Below, piece by piece: positions 37,240 through 49,324 of a stretch of DNA of 51,000 nt. Position numbers and translations under genes: made by a program. This DNA comes from Prorocentrum cordatum (taxonomy: Eukaryota > Sar > Dinophyceae > Prorocentrales > Prorocentraceae). Position 1 is the first letter of the stretch; the number at the start of each line of letters is the position of its first letter. The stretch covers positions 633,128 through 684,127 of the forward strand of contig CAUYUJ010005669.1 of NCBI GenBank assembly GCA_963575745.1, written 5' to 3'. The notes beneath the pieces are model-generated. The model was given only the letters and a program-made list of their open reading frames with translations, did not search any database and was not told the origin of the DNA.

Positions 37240-37740
37240 GGCTTCCGAAGTACGTCCAGCGCTGGCAGCGCAGCCGCAACAGAAAACAGCGCCAGCAGCA
37301 TCAACCGCCACAGCAGCAGCTCCTGCGACACCAGCACCAAGGCAGCATCAGCATCAGCACGAGCGGCAGCACCAACACCAGCAGCAGCGGCGCGAGAGGC
37401 TCGCGATGGGGGAAGGAGGCGGCGCGCCCTCTCCTCCACCTTCACCTCCTCCTCCTCCTCCTCCTCTTCCACCCTCCTCCTCCTCGTTCCCTCCTCCTCC
37501 CTCCCTCCTCCCCCTTCTCCTTCTACTCTTCCTTCCCCGCCCACCCCTTGGTTTCCGGGTCACAACTCGGGCCTCCTGTGGCCGCTCGGGCGCCCCAGGA
37601 ACGCTCCCGGCGAGGCGCCGCTGCTGGAACGCAACCCGAGGGTGGAACTCGGGCGAAAATATCCCCTCCCTCCCTCCCTTCCTCCCTCCCTCCTTCCCTT
37701 CTCCCTCCTCGCGAGGAGGGGGGCAGGAGGAACACGAGGG
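37240..37740. repeat. CAG-type triplets followed by TCC-rich tract
   Basis: CAGCA(A/T)CA-like triplets (37240-37390) are followed by CTCCTCC repeats (37435-37540) and CCCTCCCT (37660-37715). Confidence 0.75.
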
Positions 37741-38009
37741 TGAGAGCAGGCACGACCCCGCCTGCTCCGCCCCGCGGGGCCCCGAGGCAGCATCCCGCGC
37801 AGGGCGCCTGCGGCCGCAGGGGATGGGCCTCCGGAGAGAGCTGGCGCCCAAGGGGGGGGGTCCACTGAACCTTGCCCCTTGCCTGACGGCCTCATTCCAC
37901 TGCAGCACCAGGATGAAGACGAGCACGATGAAAAGGCAAACGAGCGCACCCGCGAAGCCCACCAGATACCCACGGGGGGGGGGAAAGTGAGGAGGGTAGG
38001 GAGGGGCAG

Positions 38010-38235
38010 GATCCGTCGGCATCGGATCGGGAGGTCGGATCGGATCGAGATGTGCGTCGGATCGGCCTGCGTCGGCACGGGGTCGAGATCGAATCGGATC
38101 GGCCGCGTCAGGATGCGAAACAACACCAGGCTAACATCGGGCTGCGTCGGATCGCCCGGGCATCTACATCGAATCGAATCGAATCGAGCGGGTCAGAGCC
38201 GACACCGAGTCGGGTCGATCGGATCGGAATGGACC
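38010..38235. repeat. Degenerate GGATC/ATCGA repeat
   Basis: GTCGGATCGGATCGAGAT-like words and a clean ATCGAATCGAATCGAATCGA run at about 38170-38190. Confidence 0.8.
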
Positions 38236-38339
38236 CTGGGGGTTGGGGGTGGCACTGAAGGCGAGGTCGAACCTCAATCAAAGACGCGGGCCCCCCTGAC
38301 CGGAAAGCAAGATTGGGGGCCCCGAATAGCGTAGCACAT

Positions 38340-38930
38340 CCCCCGTTCCATCACTGCCGCACGCTTGCGACGGCGCTCGACCGCAAGACCGCGCCTCGCG
38401 CACGCTTCATCGCCCAGAGGTCCGCGCGCATTGCTTGGATCGGCCAGCGCCGACCCAGAGAGCCCCTTCCGCAAGCCCTCCGAGTATTTGGAATTACTTG
38501 CGGCGACCGCTGTTAAGCACGATTCGCTCGTGCGGGACGGGCCGAACTTCGAGGTGATTTCGCAATGCGGCAACTGCCACCCCGTACGAGTATTTTCAAA
38601 ACAGCACCCGTTTCCTGACGAAGTCCGCGAACGTCGAGTTGGTGCGCGACGGCACCACGGCCAACGAGCGCACGCACTTTCAGCTATTTCGCCAATGTGC
38701 GATATCAGACTCAACGTCACATGAAGATTGCAGTCCGCTCGTTCGTCATTCGGCAGATGATGGCTTGGTAGTTGTCAGCAAACGTGATGTTTCCGTAGTA
38801 TTAGGTATTCTTCGGTATCAGATCAGCGCAGAGGAACTATTATCAAGCGCTTTATTTCCTCGGTGGAGTATCAACTCGGTACTGTCAACGAGAACGAGAC
38901 AGCGGCGGGGAAGAGACCCACCAGCAGGTC
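38340..38930 (+). other. Possible coding relic, unidentified
   Basis: DSLVRDGPNFEVISQCGNC (about 38519-38578) and, in another frame, VELVRDGTTANERTHFQLFR (about 38631-38690) look like two diverged versions of one peptide motif on the same strand. No family is recognised, no full frame spans both, and chance is not excluded. Confidence 0.2.
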
Positions 38931-39214
38931 GACCGCAGTTCTAGCGACCATTGCCGCCAAGAAGAAACGCGTATGAACATATCTTCTCTAGCAACCATAG
39001 ACACATACGGGAAACAACACTCTTCTTCTGTGGGATGTCCGCGGGTGGAGACAAACAAAGCACAGAGGTCCATGCGACCACTGTCAAAGGTCCACTGGAC
39101 ATGTCTTGCACATAAAATCCGCGTGCAAGCTCTTGGGGACAAATGACTGGCACGTCTAATTGAACACTCACTGCGAACTCCGATGTGTTCTACTGGATTT
39201 TGTAATGCCGATGG

Positions 39215-39350
39215 CATGTACTCAGTGTGTGTGTGTGTGTGTGCGTATGTGTGCGCACGTGTGCTTTTGTGTGGACATGCTTATATGCGTTGTAGGTTGG
39301 AATGTGCACGTGTTTATGTATGCACGAGCGAGTTAGATTTCTGCGCGTGC
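39215..39350. repeat. (GT)n-rich tract
   Basis: A clean TGTGTGTGTGTGTG run at about 39227-39245 followed by degenerate TG/CG alternation. Confidence 0.85.
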
Positions 39351-39434
39351 TTGCGTGAGCGGTTTCGCATTTGTGCAGTTCTGTTGTGAAGTATAGCTTG
39401 TTGTTATCGCAGAAAGACCCCAAGTCAAATAGAG

Positions 39435-40030
39435 TGAATTTTCTCCCTCTCGGGGGGAGGGCGTCGAGGGCTCCAGGACGGCCCAAGATATCCCCAAGAC
39501 GGCCTCAAACGGCCAAAGAAACCCCCAAGCCAGCCGAAGACTGCCCCAAGACGGCCCCCAGAAAGGGTCCAGAAGCAGAACCCAACCGGAAATTTCGACC
39601 CGTCGGCCCCAAGACGCCCCCAGATTGTCCCACGAAACACCCAAGAAGCCCCAAGGGGCCCCCGGGGAACCCCAAGATCCCCCAAAAGGCCTCCAAGACC
39701 TCTCCAGGAGGTCCCTCAGAGGCCCCAGAACTGGGTCCAACACGCCTCCAAGAGCCCTCCCACGAGACCCCATGAGCCATCCCAGTAGCCTCAAACCCAC
39801 GCTCCCGTTCGCGGTCCGGGTATCCGCACACTGCCTCCAGATCCAAGGTGAAACCATGCGTTCTGGTGGTGCCGGGATCGTCCCGAACAGCCTCCGGAGG
39901 CCTAAGCTCACGCCCACAAACCAGATCCTCACTTGTCCTCCTCCACCTTTTCCTCCTCCTCCTCCTCCTCCTCCACCACCCCCTCCTCCTCCTCCACCTC
40001 CACATGCCCCTCCTCCTCCTTTTCGCCCCT
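39435..40030. repeat. Degenerate CCCCAAGACGGCCC array and CCT tract
   Basis: About 340 bp of GGCCCCAAGA/GACGGCCC words start after TCTCCCTCTCGGGGGGAGGG (39441). A TCC/ACC tract follows at 39935-40022. Long Pro/Lys frames (plus) and Gly/Leu/Trp/Ser frames (minus) are repeat artefacts. Confidence 0.8.
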
Positions 40031-40119
40031 GCGGCCCCGAGCATCGACACTAGAAGGCCCCAGGACAGCAAAATAAGGCCCCCGACTACATCAAGGGGTC
40101 GGCGGATGTGGCGTAAGCC

Positions 40120-42590
40120 TATGGAATCCACGTCCGGAAGTGACGTGTTGCCGAAGGCAGGTCGCGGAGCGGAAGCCCTAATGCAACGTATCCCATGTAT
40201 CCAATGATTGCGTAATTGCTACATATTGCATTGTGTTACATTGTTATCTCTCCCCCCTAACCCCCCCCGGAGTCGCGCCACTTCCGTCGACCCAAAAGTG
40301 AAAGGCCCCTTGTGGGCCTAAAAACCAACAAAAACCAATGGAAACTCAATGATTTCGGCTCCTTGGGCCTCCTGGGGGTCCAAGAGGGCGTGAAGACGGC
40401 TCAAGATGGTCTCCAGACGGGACTAGACCGCCGCAAGACGGCCCAAGATGGCCCCAAAAGGGCCCAACGCGCCCCCAAGATGGCCCAACAGGGCCCCAAG
40501 AGCGCCCACCAGAGCGCTTCCAGAGGCCCAAAACATAGATGTCCCTTAGGTTTTTGAAAGATTTTAGCGTTCTCGCCTTTTCCGGCGATTTCAGCGGCAG
40601 CGTTTTCTGCGGAGGCGATAATGCAACGTATCCAATGTATCCAACGATTGCATAATTGCAACATGTTGAATTGTGTTACATTACTATGTATCCCCCCCTA
40701 CCCCCCCCCAGGGGCTACGCCACATCCGTGGACCCAAAGTGGCCACCCCCATTTGGGGCTCAAAAACGTACCAAAACCTATGTAAAATCGATGATTCGGG
40801 ACTTTGGGCCCTCTGGGAGGCGCAATAGGGCCTCAAGACGGCTCCATATGGCTTCAAGACGGGCGAAGACGGCTCCAAGACGGTCCATGATGGCCCCAAA
40901 AGGGCCCAAGACACTCCTAAGACATCCTAAGAGGGCCCCAAGACGACCCCCAAGAGTGCCTCCAGAAGTCAAAATCGTCAATTTTCATATAATTTTCTGA
41001 TGATTTTAGCGTTCTCGCCTTTCTCAACTCTCAGAAGCCCATGGCCGCCCAAGCAGCCATCAAAATTGCCCCAAAAAGGCCCAATAAGCCCCCCAAAGGG
41101 CCCCCAAACGGCCCAGAAGGGCCCCAAGACGGCCCAAAAAGGCCCCCAAGGCGGTCCAAAAAAACCCTGAGACGGCCCAAAAGGACCCCAAGAGAACCCC
41201 AAGGCGGCCGCGAGAGGCCCCCAAGACGGCCTCCGAAGGGGCGGAACGGCGCAAAAACGCCCCAAGACGGCCAAGACGCCCCCAAAAGACCACGAGAGGC
41301 CCTAAGAGGCCCCCAAGGGGCCCCCAAAAAAACCCAAGAGGCCTCCAAGAAGTCCCCAAGAAGCCCCCAAGAGGCCTCAAAGAAGCCCCCACAAGGCCAC
41401 ACAACGACTGGAGTGTAATGTTATTTTCCCCCCCCTGGGCGAACTGCGGCGCAGCGCCAGCCAGGTGGAAGTTGGTTACGGCGGCGCCCATGATTAGAGC
41501 CGGCGCCGGAAGGGAAGATGGGGAGAGAGTATGAAAAGGAGGGGGGAGAAGCCCCAAAGAAGCCCCCAAGAGGCCCAAAGAAGCTCCCAAGAGGCCTCCA
41601 GGAGGCCCCCAGGAGGCTCCCAAGAGGCCCCGCGACGACGTGACTGTACGTGCTCCGGACGTGCACCCCGCGAAGCGAGAGGAATCCACGTCCGGAAGTG
41701 ACGTGTTGCCGGAGGCAGGTCGCGCAGCTGAGCGGAAGCCCTAATGCAACGTATCCAATGTATCCAATGATTGCATTATTGCCACATATTGCACTGTGTT
41801 ACATTATTATGTCTCCCCCCCTACCCCCCCCCCCGGAGTCGCGCCACTTCCGTCGACCCAAAGGTGGAGGGCCCCTTCGGGGCCTAAAACCACAAAAACC
41901 AATGGAAAATCAATGATTTCGGCTTCTTGGGCCTCTTGGGGGTCCAAGAGGGCGTGAAGACGGCTCAAGATGGTCTCAAGACGGGGCAAGACGGCCCCAA
42001 GACGGCCCAAGATGGCCCCAAGAAGGCTCAAAAAGCCCCCAAGCTGGCCCCACGCCCACCCCCCCAAGAGCGCCCACAAGTGCGCCTCCAAAGGCCAAAA
42101 ACATAGATTTTCCTAGGTTTTTGGAGGATTTTAGCGTTCTCGCCTTTTCCGGCTCTCAAACGCCCATGACGGCCCAAGCAGCCTCCAAAATGGCCCCAAG
42201 ACAACCCAAGCAGCACCCAAGGGGGCCCCAAGACGGCCCCAGAGGGCCCCAAGTCGGCCCAAAGAGGCCCCCAAGACGGTCCAAGAGGCCCCCAAGACGG
42301 CCCAAGAGGACTCCAAGAGGGCCCCAAGGCGGCCGCGAGAGGCCCCCAAGAAGGCCCCCGAAGGGGCCAAACGGCGCAAAAGCGCCCCAAGACGGCCCAA
42401 GACGGCCCAAGACGCCCCCTAAGAGGCCGCCAAGAGGCCCCCAGGAGGCCCCCAAGAGGCCCCAGGAAGCCCCCAAGAGGCCTCCAAGAACCCCCCAGGA
42501 GGCTCCCAAAAGGCCCCACAACAGCTGGACTGTACGTGCTCCGGACGTGCACCCCGCGAAGCGAGAGGAATCAAATCGAATGATTTTTCT
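40120..42590. repeat. Higher-order repeat: three diverged composite units
   Basis: Each unit starts with a block containing AATGCAACGTATCC and TGTGTTACATT, then a C-run and CGCCAC(A/T)TCCGT. A CCCAAGACGG-type array follows, then a block GATTTTAGCGTTCTCGCC. Leaders start near 40180, 40617 and 41740; the TTTTAGCG blocks are at 40558, 41003 and 42127. The second and third units continue into another array ending in GGACGTGCACCCCGCGAAGC (41658, 42546). Confidence 0.8.
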
Positions 42591-42595
42591 CCCTC

Positions 42596-42790
42596 TCGGG
42601 GGGAGGGCGTTCGGCAGACGCTGCGCGCGAAAAAACCTGAATGCAAAGGGGAAGCGGGAGGGACGGGGGGAGGGCGTTCGGCAGACGCTGCGTGCGAAAG
42701 AGCCTGAACGCACAGGGGAAGCGGAAGGAGGGGGGGAGGACGTTCGGAAGACGCTGCGTGCGAAACGACCTGAACGCACAGGAGACGCAG
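42596..42790. repeat. Tandem repeat, about 65 bp unit, 3 copies
   Basis: Units start GGGAGGGCGTTCGGCAGACG and contain CCTGAACGCACAGG. Copies begin near 42601, 42667 and 42733. Confidence 0.85.
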
Positions 42791-42799
42791 CCCATGTCG

Positions 42800-43480
42800 A
42801 CAGGGTCATGGCCCAGGGGCCCAGCCCGCGATGCCGTTGATGCGGATATGCCTGCCGCCCGCGAAATCCTGGGCCCAGGATGGTCTTGCCCAGGATCTGT
42901 GCAGGTGCGTGTTGAGTGCCCCCATGGAAGAGATGGATGGACACCGCAGGTGCACGGACGTGTCGGTGTTGGAGGCGACCTAGGGGTCTGAGCTGGATGG
43001 GCCCCCAGAGAATCGGTCAAGACGGGGGGATCAAGGTAACTCCGCTCAAAATCAGTCCCTGGACCTCTCTCGGAGTCCATATGGTGCAGTTTCTCACTCC
43101 GGATCCGTTTCTGGCGGTCCTGGGGCTCGAAAACGGCCCCCAGACACCGACAAAGGCACGTAGAGCCTGCCCGAACCCAAAACCTCGAACCTCTCCTCGC
43201 CTCCCGCATCCTTCCTGCTCTGGGCCACCTCAGCCCCCCAGCCTGCTCCAAGGATGGAGGGGCGCCGCGAGTGCACGGACGTGTCGGAGGTCGGCGCTGG
43301 GCATCCCCTTGGGTGGCTGCCGCCAGCGCGCGGGGCCACCCTCCGCCGCAAGGCCTCCCCCGCCCGACGCGGGCGGAGGGGGCAGGGGCCCATTGGGCGT
43401 TGCTTCATGGGGGGGCGATGACAGAGAGGCCTCCCTGATGGGGTCCGAACAGATGGGGTCGGAGGATCGTGCCGCTTCGC
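42800..43480. other. No supported gene
   Basis: GC-rich unique sequence with open frames on both strands but no domain I can recognise. Confidence 0.5.
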
Positions 43481-43600
43481 ATCGGGGATGCACCAGCGAT
43501 GCATCGTCGACGCGGGCGATGCATCGGCGGCGTCGGCGTGAAGGAAATCGGGCTGCACATCGAGCCGCATCGGCGATGCATTGGCGATGCGGCGCGATCC
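43480..43600. repeat. Degenerate GATGCATCG repeat
   Basis: CGATGCATCG, GCGATGCAT and CATCGGCGATGC words recur about nine times. Confidence 0.7.
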
Positions 43601-43648
43601 TCCGACCCCATCTGCTCGGAGCCCGTCTAGGAGGCCTAGAGATAAGCC

Positions 43649-43669
43649 GGGGGGGGGGGGGGGGGGGGG
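43649..43669. repeat. Poly-G tract, 21 bases
   Basis: Uninterrupted run of G, a probable slippage site. Confidence 0.95.
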
Positions 43670-43694
43670 TGCACCTCTCGTGCCCAGGGCCCCT

Positions 43695-43836
43695 AAGGTA
43701 CACAAAAAGTGCCTTGCCCTCCTTCCCCACAGTTACCGCCCCCCCAGAACGCAACGCCCGAGCCCAAGGTACACAAAAAGTGCCTTGCCCTCCTTCCCCA
43801 CAGTTACCGCCCCCCCAGAACGCAACGCCCGAGCCC
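43695..43836. repeat. Exact 71-bp tandem duplication
   Basis: Two identical 71-bp units (43695-43765, 43766-43836), each starting AAGGTACACAAAAAG and containing CTTCCCCACAG, with no mismatch between them. Confidence 0.95.
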
Positions 43837-43839
43837 AGG

Positions 43840-45390
43840 AAGCCCCCGCCAGCTCCAGAGGGCAGTACGCCAGGCCCGCTGCCGACGAGACGCCGCTGCG
43901 CCTCCTCAGCGGGCCCCCCCTCTGGCCACCTGAGACGACGGCAGCAACACGACACGGTCGGCATTAGATAACTCGGGGATCTCTGAAAGCGAGCGGATCT
44001 GGAGGGCGTGCATCGGGCGCCGCGGCCGTCCCAGCCAGAGTGTTCAGGAATTCAGGATCGTCCTGGAGCGATTTATCTTCTTCCTCGGCCTCCCTGACGC
44101 CCTCGCCTGGGTTGTGGCCCAGGGTGCTGCCTCAGAGTGCTGCCTCAGAATGCCGCCTGGCCGACGGCAGGGGCAACATACTCGGGGTTGGCGGTTCCAG
44201 AGGGGGAATACTCAAATCTTTCTTCACGGAAGGCGCACACGCCGCCGCCCACACAAATATAGGTTATCAGATGGGGGCTCGCCCATGACAAAGGGAAATA
44301 GATGACTCGCGACCCGTGGCCTTGACTTCTGCAAGGCAGAAGTCTGGCCACAGTCGAGGATGCAGAGCCTTGCATCAAGTCGCCTTACCGCGGTTGTGCT
44401 TGTGAGGCTTGATTAGAAGAGTAGCAATCATCGGCACCACCAGATCCTTTTGGAAGCCTGGGTGGAGTTCCTGGGTCGGCGCTGGACCGCCCTACCCGGC
44501 GCGACGGAGCGCACCGGGGGCGGTGCCGGAGCCGCCGCCGGGGGGGGGGGGGGCATCGCCGACCCAAGAAGTCCGCGCGGACCTCCGAGCTATTTGTGGT
44601 GCACGCGCGCATTTGTGCTGGCTAAGAGCGCGCGCAAGGCCCCCCCCCGCGGGCCTCCCCGCCCCGACGGCCGCTCGGGGGGGCTTCGGCCTCCTCCCAG
44701 AGGGTTCCAGGAATGGGGGGCAAGGCAGGAGGGGTTGGGCCGACCCCCCCGCGTTCACGGTCAGGAGCTTCTGCTCTGTGTGTCGCGGCGGCGGCCCCTG
44801 CGACACGCTATGCCTTGCAAGCGGACAGCGTGTCGCTCTACTTCGTGGGGTGGGCGGCTGGGAAACGCTCGGAAGGTTGATGCTAGGGACTGGGACGTGC
44901 TTGGCGTGTCGCGCCGAAGCGCGGTGGGCCAAGACCGACGGTTCGACACGCTGGGCATACGTTCCTGACCGCACCCCCATTTCCGAAGGCTAAGAGGTGG
45001 TTACATGCAGACATCCAGTGCCGATGCTTTGCTTCTTTCGATGCGCGGTCCCTGGAAGTCCTGACCCCTTCCCTCAGGCCAGGTGTTTCATCACGGGTTG
45101 TGTTTTGACAGGCCTGCGGCCCAGCGTGGGCTCCTGAAGGGCGAACATTGTCCAAAATCGCCCGTCGTGACTTTTACACGACGCGAGCCTGTCTGGGACC
45201 ACAGGGGGCCGGCCCGACCCCCTCTGCCCTACCCCCCCCGCGGAACCCTCCGGTCCTCCGCCGCGCGCTGCCCCAGCCTGGCCCCCGGTTAGCCGGGCCT
45301 CGAGGGCGGCGGCGGCGGCGAGCGAAACCGTACGCGCCCGCGCCCCCAATCGAGCGGGTCAGGGGTGGCGCGCCGGCTCCCCCACGAAGG
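43840..45390. other. No supported gene
   Basis: GC-rich unique sequence with G-runs (44540-44552). Overlapping frames on both strands show no recognisable domain or coding bias that I can defend. Confidence 0.5.
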
Positions 45391-45394
45391 GGAC

Positions 45395-45900
45395 AGTCCT
45401 TCCCCTCCTCCTCCTCCTCCTGCTCCTCCTCCTCGTTCCTCCTCGTTCCTCCTCGTTCCTCCTCGTTCCTCCTCTTCCTCCTCTTCCTCCTGCTCTTCCT
45501 CCGCCTTCTCCACCTTCCTCTTCCCCCCCCCCCTTTTCCTCTTCCTCCGCCTCCTCCGCGTCCTCTGCCTCCTCCCCTTTTTCCTCCTCCTCCTCCTCCT
45601 CCTCCCTCCTCCTCCTCCTCCTCCCTCTCCTCCTCCTCCTCCTCTCCTCCTCCTCCTTCCTCCTCCTCCTCCTCCTCCTCCTCCTCCTCCCTCCCTCCTC
45701 CTCCTCCCCCTCCCCCCCGTCCTCCTCCTCGCTCCGCTCCGGGGGGGGGGGGGCGAGGAGGAAGACAAGGACGAAGGGGGAAATGGCAGGCAGAGGTGTG
45801 GCGAGGGTGGAAAAGCAGTGCGGAAAGAGAGACTCAGAGAGAGAGAGAGACAGAGAGAGAGAGAAAGAGAGAGAGGCGGGGGGCGAAGGGGGGGGGGAGG
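45395..45900. repeat. (TCC)n tract followed by (GA)n tract
   Basis: TCC/TTCC repeats at 45395-45735, a 12-base G run at about 45742, then GAGAGA repeats at 45833-45873. The pyrimidine-to-purine switch gives poly-Pro/Ser and poly-Glu/Arg frames. Confidence 0.9.
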
Positions 45901-46032
45901 AGGAAGACGAGGAGGAGGGTGGATGGGGGAGGCGGTCATCACGAACACGACTCAACTGGCACTAGCGCCGTGCAGCGCACACCTCGCTAGCTCCTCGAGC
46001 GCATCCAATATTTGGCTTCGCGCGTTTCCTTT

Positions 46033-46072
46033 TTCCCAACCGTCCTGTGGTGCTGGGTCGTCGTTTTGAATA
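46033..46072. repeat. Leader module of the 99-bp array
   Basis: TTCCCAACCGTCCTGTGGTG followed by CTGGGTCGTCGTTTTGAAT. It is closely related to 47212-47248, which precedes the 102-bp array. Confidence 0.7.
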
Positions 46073-46179
46073 AAAACCGCCCCGCGTCTTCTTCTCCTCC
46101 TCCCCTTCTTCCTCCTCCTCGTCTCCCTCCTCCCTCGTCCCATCATTGCCTTTTCTTCCCGAAGACCAACCATTACGGC

Positions 46180-46805
46180 ACACCCGTCGCACGGTGCGTG
46201 GCCCCAAAGGGGCCTCCACTGGAAGCCCCAGTGACAGTGTTCGCATGCGGCCCCCCGCCCACCGTATGTCCATCTCGGCACACCCTCACACGTTTCGCGG
46301 CCCCGTGGGGAGCTCCACCGAAGGCCCCAATGGAAGTGTTCGCATGCGGCTCCCCGGCCACCGCAAATCGATTTCGGCACACTTCGCACGTTCCGTGGCC
46401 CCACAATGACCTTCGCTGAAGAACTGAATGGCGAGGTTCGCATGCGAGCCCCCGCCCACCGCATGTCTATGCTGGCGCACCTTTCACACGTTGCGTTGCC
46501 CCTGATGGACCTCCACTGGAAGCCCATTTGCAAGGTTCGCACGCGGCTCCCCGCCCACCGCATGTCTGTTTCGGCACACCCCTCACACGTTGCGTGGCCC
46601 CACAGGGATCTCAACGGAAGGCCCCAATTGCAAGGCTCGCATGCGGCACCCCGCTCACCGCATGTCCCTTTCAGCACACCCCTCAAACGTTTCGCGGCCC
46701 TTTAGGGACCTCCACCGAAGGTCCCAACGGAAGGGTTCGCATGCGGCTCCTCGGCCACTGCAAATCGATGTTGGCACACCTCGCAGGTCTCGTGGCCCCG
46801 TAACG
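46180..46805. repeat. Tandem array, about 99 bp unit, 6 or more copies
   Basis: Units contain GTTCGCATGCGGC(C/T)CCCCGCC, ACCGCATGTC and TCGGCACACC. Unit landmarks are at 46239, 46338, 46435, 46532, 46630 and 46733. Because the unit is near 33 codons, minus-strand frames stay open and read as Cys/Trp-rich repeats. Confidence 0.9.
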
Positions 46806-47211
46806 CCTTGCTCGTTGCTCCGTGCCGCGGACGATTCGCGCGCGCGACGCCGGGACTCCTTCGGGGCGACCGGCGCGCGTCGCGGGGACTCCGCAATGCG
46901 CAGTGCCCAGAGCCGCGGTCAACGGAACGCAAGAACAAGGAGGGGAGAAACACGAGAGAAGGGCATGGATCCAAACCGTCGGGGCCCGGGGCTCGGGCCA
47001 CCGCGGGCCAGGCGGGCAGGAATGCAACGCCGCACGCTGGGAACACGGAGAGGATTGAAAGAGTGTGCGCGAACTGGCGGCGCACGGAGCTCACGCCAAA
47101 TAGTACAATCCCTCGCAGTCAACGTCGCAATTCTTTTCCTGGCCCCCCCCTCCTTCTCACCTGCGCCGCGATACTGGAAGCTACTTCTGGATGGGTCCTT
47201 CGCTCGGATTT
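46806..47211. other. Unique spacer between two tandem arrays
   Basis: GC-rich sequence with no recognisable gene. It separates the 99-bp array from the leader of the 102-bp array. Confidence 0.5.
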
Positions 47212-47248
47212 GTTCCCAACCCTCCTGCGTTGGGTTCTCGTTTTGAAT
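47212..47248. repeat. Leader module of the 102-bp array (hairpin-forming)
   Basis: TTCCCAACCCTCCTGCGTTG followed by GGTTCTCGTTTTGAATT. CCCAAC and GTTGGG can pair. It is related to 46033-46072. Confidence 0.7.
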
Positions 47249-47334
47249 TGAGCACTGCTCGCGCGAACCTTCCCGTCCCTCTCTCCCCTCCTGCCTTTCA
47301 CCTGGCTCGTCGCTGCGTTTCGAGGGCTGCTGGG

Positions 47335-48165
47335 GGGCCCACCGCAGTGGGTACCCACGGCGGATGCAAATGGGACCTCGCCATCCCTGGGGGGCTGCGA
47401 TCTGTGAAACTCTAGCCACTTTCGAGGCCTGCTGGGGGGCCCAGCACAGTGGGCACCCACGGCGGATTCAAATGGGACCTCGCCATCCCTGTGGGGCTGC
47501 GATCTGTGAAACTGTCGCCACTTTCGAGGGCTGCTGGGGGGCCCAGCACAGTGGGCACCCACGGCGGATTCAAATGGGACCTCGCCATCCCTGGGGGGCT
47601 GCGATCTGTGAAACTGTTGCCACTTTCGAGGGCTGCTGAGGGGCCCAGCACAGTGGGTACGCACTGCAGACTCAAATGGGACCTCGCCATCCCTGGGGGG
47701 CTGCGATCTGTGAAACTCTCGCCACTTTCGAGGGCTGCTGCGGGGCCCAGCACAGTGGGTACCCACGGCGGATGCAAATGGGACCTCGCCATCCCTGGGG
47801 GGCTGCGATCTGTGAAACTGTCGCCACCTTCGAAGGCTGCTGGGGGGCCCAGCAGAGTGGGTACTCACCGCAGACTCAAATGGGACCTCGCCATCCCTGG
47901 GGGGCTGCGATCTGTGAAACCGTCGCCACTTTCGAAAGCTGCTGAGGGACCCAGCACAGTGGGTACGCACCGCAGACTCACTAGACCTCGCCATCCTTGG
48001 GGGGCTGCGATCTGTGAAACTCTCGCCACTTTCGAAGGCTGCTGAGGGGCCCAGCACAGTGGGTACTCACCGCAGACTCAAATGGGACCTCGCCATCCCT
48101 GGGGGGCTGCGATCTGTGAAACTCTCGCCACTTTCGAGGGCTGCTGAGGGGCACAGCACTGTGGG
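47335..48165. repeat. Tandem array, 102-bp unit, 8 copies
   Basis: Units contain CAAATGGGACCTCGCCATCC, GGGGGGCTGCGATCTGTGAA and CCACTTTCGA(G/A)GGCTGCTG. Unit landmarks are at 47349, 47451, 47553, 47655, 47757, 47859, 47961 and 48061. The unit is 34 codons long, so frames stay open on both strands, but a 2-base deletion in the copy at 47961 shifts all of them. I therefore read the array as non-coding. Confidence 0.92.
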
Positions 48166-48435
48166 CTGCCCGCACGTCTTTCTCCTGCTCTTCGTTCCCG
48201 ACTCCCCATGTCCTCTTCGAGCCTGTAGTTGTCGCCCCTCGTTCTTGTATGGTTCTCCTGCGCATCATGCCATTGGCGCGTGCCCCAAGTAGCTTACATA
48301 TCAAACAACGGATCCTGCAATGTGATTGTCCGTGCAAGTTTCGGCCAACGCCTCGTTTCCCATGATATAAATGGGTTGGGTACGCCACAGGGTAATTGTT
48401 TGGGGGGGAAGGGGGCGGGGGCGGCTTGTCACCCC

Positions 48436-48482
48436 GAGGAGGAGAAGGAGGAGGAGGAGGAGGCGGAGGAGGAGAAGGAGAG
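48436..48482. repeat. (GGA)n tract
   Basis: GAGGAGGAGGAG-type repeat upstream of the TAG array. Confidence 0.85.
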
Positions 48483-48504
48483 GGCGTCCGCTGGTATCCA
48501 TAAT

Positions 48505-49259
<755 letters not shown>

Positions 49260-49324
49260 CAACGGCACGCCCTCCACGCCTGGGCCGCCGCACGATTTCC
49301 GAAGGATTTCCGTACGATGCCCCA

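Noticed and set aside
39333-42944. Long minus-strand frames of Gly/Leu/Ser/Trp/Pro repeats
   Set aside because: They are translations of the CCCAAGACGG-type arrays and stay open in several phases because the repeat lacks stops.
46590-48057. Repeat-protein-like frames over the 99-bp and 102-bp arrays
   Set aside because: Frames are open on both strands and are broken by indels while the DNA repeat persists.
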